From contig NC_088779.1 in NCBI RefSeq assembly GCF_954871325.1, forward strand, positions 8,062,846 to 8,126,845: DNA of 64,000 bases. Reading direction: 5' to 3'. The notes beneath the pieces were generated by a model. The model worked only from the letters and a program-made list of their open reading frames with translations. It did not search any database and had not been told where the DNA came from. The stretch is from Gordionus sp. m RMFG-2023 (lineage: Eukaryota; Nematomorpha; Gordioida; Chordodea; Parachordodidae). The translations under genes and the position numbers were made by a program. Of this stretch, positions 61,401 through 64,000 are shown piece after piece; the stretch's first letter is position 1, and every line of letters begins with the position of its first letter.

Positions 61401-61924
61401 GGTTAGGGGTGAAAAAAAGCAACCCTAACTTCAAGTCGTCTTTAAAAAGAAAGATCCATATTTTGGGTCGGATTGAATAAAACGACCCGATGTTTGAGTC
61501 TGAGTCAGAAAAACGACCCAAACTTTGAGTTGGAGTCGAAAAATACGACCCAAACTTCAAGTTTGAGTCGAAAAATACGACCCAAACTTCAAGTTTGAGT
61601 CGAAAAATATGACCCAAACTTCAAGTTTAAGTCGAAAAATACGACCCAAATTTCAAGTTTGAGTCGAAAAATACGACCCAAATTTTGAGTCGGAGTCGTA
61701 AAAAACGACCCATATTTTGGGTCGAGGTCGTTTTTTTCGGCTTGGACTTGGGTCGGAGTCGAAAAAAACGACCCATATTTTGGGTCGAAGTCGTTTTTTT
61801 CGGCTTGAACTCTGGTCGAAGTCGTAAAAAACGACCAAAACTTTGAGTTGGAGTCGAAAAAAACGACCCAAAATTTGGGTGAGCTCTGTTCGAGCCGACT
61901 CGGCTGAGCCGATTAACAACACTA
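58409..61924. mobile_element. Giant foldback element FB3 with perfect 8-bp target duplication
   Basis: Starts TAGTGTTGTTAA, ends TTAACAACACTA, with GTAATAAC at 58401-58408 and 61925-61932. The whole 3.5 kb is one inverted repeat with its axis near 60214: outer arms of a GACCCAAA/GTCG minisatellite (58430-58915 and 61375-61915) and inner arrays of about ten and nine 120-bp units (59000-60210 and 60220-61260). There is no gene; reading frames in the outer arms are translations of the minisatellite. It lies inside the hAT-3 transposase gene. The arms are very similar, so the copy is either young or kept alike by gene conversion. Confidence 0.9.
59000..61260. repeat. Inverted arrays of a 120-bp unit with palindrome TGACAATTGTCA
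   Basis: Each unit has 'ggtgacaattgtcataatcg', a T-rich part, 'attctaaacatgtt' and 'cagtgaggatgta'. Orientation flips at about 60214. The palindromic core is the best conserved part across FB1, FB2 and FB3 and may be a transposase-binding site. Confidence 0.85.
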
Positions 61925-61932
61925 GTAATAAC

Positions 61933-62188
61933 AATAAATCCCCATGCTTGGAAAAAATATGCAAGTGTCTTCTCCTTACCTCATTCTAATGCCTCATCCG
62001 AGCGCATTTTTAGCCTGATGAGGACTGCCTGGAAAAAGGAGAGAAATCGGATTGCTTTAACAACATTAGAGGCCGAGCTAATGGTTAAACATATTTATAA
62101 TATGTCATGCCAGGAATTTTATAAATATCTCACTAACGACGGTAAACGTTTAGTTCCATTATTTAAATCTCAAATAAAATATAATTAA
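61933..62188 (+). pseudogene. hAT-3 transposase, C-terminal dimerisation domain
   Basis: Continues the hAT-3 gene beyond FB3. The plus strand reads INPHAWKKYASVFSLPHS, NASSERIFSLMRTAWKKE, RNRIALTTLEAELMVKH and FYKYLTNDGKR to a stop at 62186-62188. ASSERIFS with a following RNR-x-x-L is the classic end of hAT transposases, needed for dimer formation. The reading is open here, unlike much of the 5' half. Confidence 0.8.
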
Positions 62189-62289
62189 CATTATAATTAT
62201 TTAATTTTCCATATTTTTTTTATATTTTTAAAATCTTATTTATACATTCGCATAAAATAAATATATTTATTACATTGTAAATCAAAAAT

Positions 62290-63140
62290 AGAGAGCATTA
62301 CAATCTCCTCAGACACGACATCAATGAGTTTTATCAATGGCGCCATAAAATTTATTGTCAATTTTTAACTGTAAAGAAGAACACATCTGCAGCATAATTT
62401 TGTGAACTTTGTTGAGATTCTTCTGATTGCAACTGCACATTAATAGCATGTAGTAGATTTCCTACATGTGACATCAATCCTAAATACACCTCTGCCATTC
62501 ATTATTGGAAAAATAATTTCGAAATTTTAGGACAGCTTTTATAATTTTTATTTAAGAAATATATTTTTAAAGGTTTATGAAATTTTAAGAACATATCGCA
62601 ACCAACATTGTGCTGACTCAATTCTGTAAATACACTCTGGTTTTTTCCAAATTCACTGAGGCATTATCAGATCAGAAAGCTTACATACAATTTATTGATA
62701 ATCCCGAATCTGCTATATTTACCATTATATGGTTAACTATGCCTTTGAATTTTTCACTATTTAGGGGAAAAAATTTAATCGTTTCCTTGACACGTCCTTA
62801 ATTTTGTTAAAATAGCAGAGGATCAAGGTAAATATTTAAATATTTCCCTTATTAGATGCATCTGTTAGAATTGCATATGTATGCAGATCTTTCAAATCGT
62901 CAAGAATTGACCTCCTGAGTTCAGGTTCTAAAACATTGATGATATATTTGCTCATTTTTGTTCTACAAGTAAAGTTTTCATTTATCTTGGAGTCGTTAAA
63001 TATTACGTGGAAAGATTCTATGCACATTGTAATGATAGCAACTGTAGTTGCATCTATATTATTTCTTATTTTTGGAGAATATTTTTGTTTTGCAATGGAT
63101 GTAGATACACTCTCCTGCACTGATCATAATAATGTGATTG
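62290..63140 (-). pseudogene. Inverted partial copy of hAT-3 transposase
   Basis: On the minus strand this matches 57070-58320 of the plus-strand copy in order: QKYSPKIRNNIDATTVA near 63085, ILTDASNKGNI near 62840, the block around 'gataatgcctcagtgaattt' near 62665, and 'aaaagctgtcctaaaattt' near 62530. An open 94-codon frame spans 63120-62836. It lacks the C-terminal domain. Direct copies of CATTCGCATAAAATA near 62248 and 63290 flank it, pointing to a rearrangement or a second insertion rather than simple inversion of one gene. Confidence 0.65.
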
Positions 63141-63149
63141 AACAATAAT

Positions 63150-64000
63150 AAATAAAATAATTATCATTGAAATGAGTACAATATTACATAATTATGTATT
63201 TAAACGTGATACGTGATAATTAAGCGCCTATCACTATAATGTTATACACACACACAAGGTAGATTTCCAATTGCGGATGTTTTGCGCATTCGCATAAAAT
63301 ATATTTTTTACATTGTAAAATTAAAATCGTTTGTTTTTTTATAAAATTTTATCTTGTTTACATTCTTTTATATTTAAAAAGGATGGTTGGTTATTTTATA
63401 AATTAATATATTTTAATAAATCAAGATGTTATTTTATTTTGAAAAATAGTTACCGACTGTATTTATATAAACTAATTATAAAAGATAATAGGCGGATGGA
63501 TAATTGAGTCAATTCAAAATACCGGCCGAAGGCCCGCAAAATTTATTTTTAACAACTTTTATATTTCTACCACAATTTTAATATTACCCCCGCAAAATAC
63601 CAAATTTCTCCCGCAATTTAAAAATTTTGACCTGGCAACCCTGGCACAGTTAATTTTTTTATTCATATTAATATTTTAAAATTGCTCATAATAAAAAGTA
63701 TATATTTTTTATTTAAGTTATATCTGATTCCCATTGCAGTCAAATATGTAAGATTTTAATTAGCCTGTTTTCTGATGATAAATTATATTCGAAAATGCTT
63801 GATATTCATAAAATTGAAATAATCATAGGCAAAAAAATTTAAATAAATTTATTGAAAACTTATATTTGGATAATCATCTCACAAATACCCACAATGTAAT
63901 TAATCATTAGCTATTAGATCAGAGATGAAGCCTACACTTTATTAAAATTTTATATATATTGGTTAGAACTCCATCCAAATATGTTTATAATATATAGATA
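63150..64000. other. AT-rich end of window with right terminus of the hAT-3 region
   Basis: An (AC)n run at 63247-63256, the right inverted terminus at 63633-63643, then plain AT-rich DNA to the window edge. Confidence 0.4.

Larger units (their letters stand above)
55495..63643 (+). mobile_element. Composite hAT region, hAT-3, with matching outer termini
   Basis: CAGGGTTGCCA at 55495 and its inverse TGGCAACCCTG ending at 63643 bracket a plus-strand hAT-3 transposase remnant (57070-58400 and 61933-62188), an inverted piece of the same family (62290-63140) and two nested insertions (55863-57055, 58409-61924). Both ends also carry 'cccgcaattt' words. The flanks AATATTTC and GCACAGTT do not match, so the two ends may come from different insertions or the region was rearranged. 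Confidence 0.45.

Overview
This is a strongly AT-rich invertebrate-type nuclear segment dominated by dead or non-autonomous mobile elements. No rRNA gene, convincing tRNA gene, operon or CRISPR array is visible. The eukaryotic signs are spliced hAT transposase genes, LTR and non-LTR retrotransposons, foldback and MITE-like elements with target duplications, and candidate spliced exons with GT..AG borders. The species cannot be named from the sequence; a low-GC metazoan is the best reading.

Layout. 1-290: eroded LTR-element gag on the minus strand. 2622-6062: a damaged foldback element with TIR TAGTGTTGTTAA carrying a hAT transposase gene with two short introns. 8594-19850: a Ty3/gypsy complex on the minus strand with several LTR pieces; it holds one long REL-type non-LTR retrotransposon (LINE A, 10233-13003) and a 5'-truncated one (LINE C, 17835-18596) with a 12-bp target duplication. 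20835-25960: MITEs and old repeats. 26548-27250: an unassigned minus-strand coding remnant. 27748-27811: a likely signal-peptide exon. 28720-32190: an old repeat split by a second foldback (29538-31983). 33211-35555: a short LTR element with a 5-bp target duplication. 35713-36217: a second copy of a hAT MITE. 36950-38110: eroded LINE D. 39900-42150: a BED-finger hAT and relatives. 42640-48131: five related 18-24-nt candidate microexons, split by the best preserved LINE (LINE B, 44099-46919). 49387-51020: a degenerate hAT with a nested MITE. 55495-63643: a nest of hAT copies, a 1.2-kb non-autonomous hAT and a 3.5-kb giant foldback.

How the parts relate. The three foldbacks share TIRs and arrays of a roughly 120-bp unit containing the palindrome TGACAATTGTCA. 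Only the copy at 2622 encodes a transposase, so it may represent the parent of the other two. The four LINE copies share RT, a Cys/His knuckle and a PD-(D/E)XK-like nuclease; A and B also keep an N-terminal zinc finger.

The most interesting possible host feature is the set of candidate microexons. All have lengths divisible by three, all fit phase-1 introns, and all but the two at 39.65-39.80 kb encode V-V-x-E-x-x-P-like peptides. Together with an upstream phase-1 signal-peptide exon they resemble the micro-exon genes (MEGs) known from parasitic flatworms. This is inference from sequence only and depends on transcript data.
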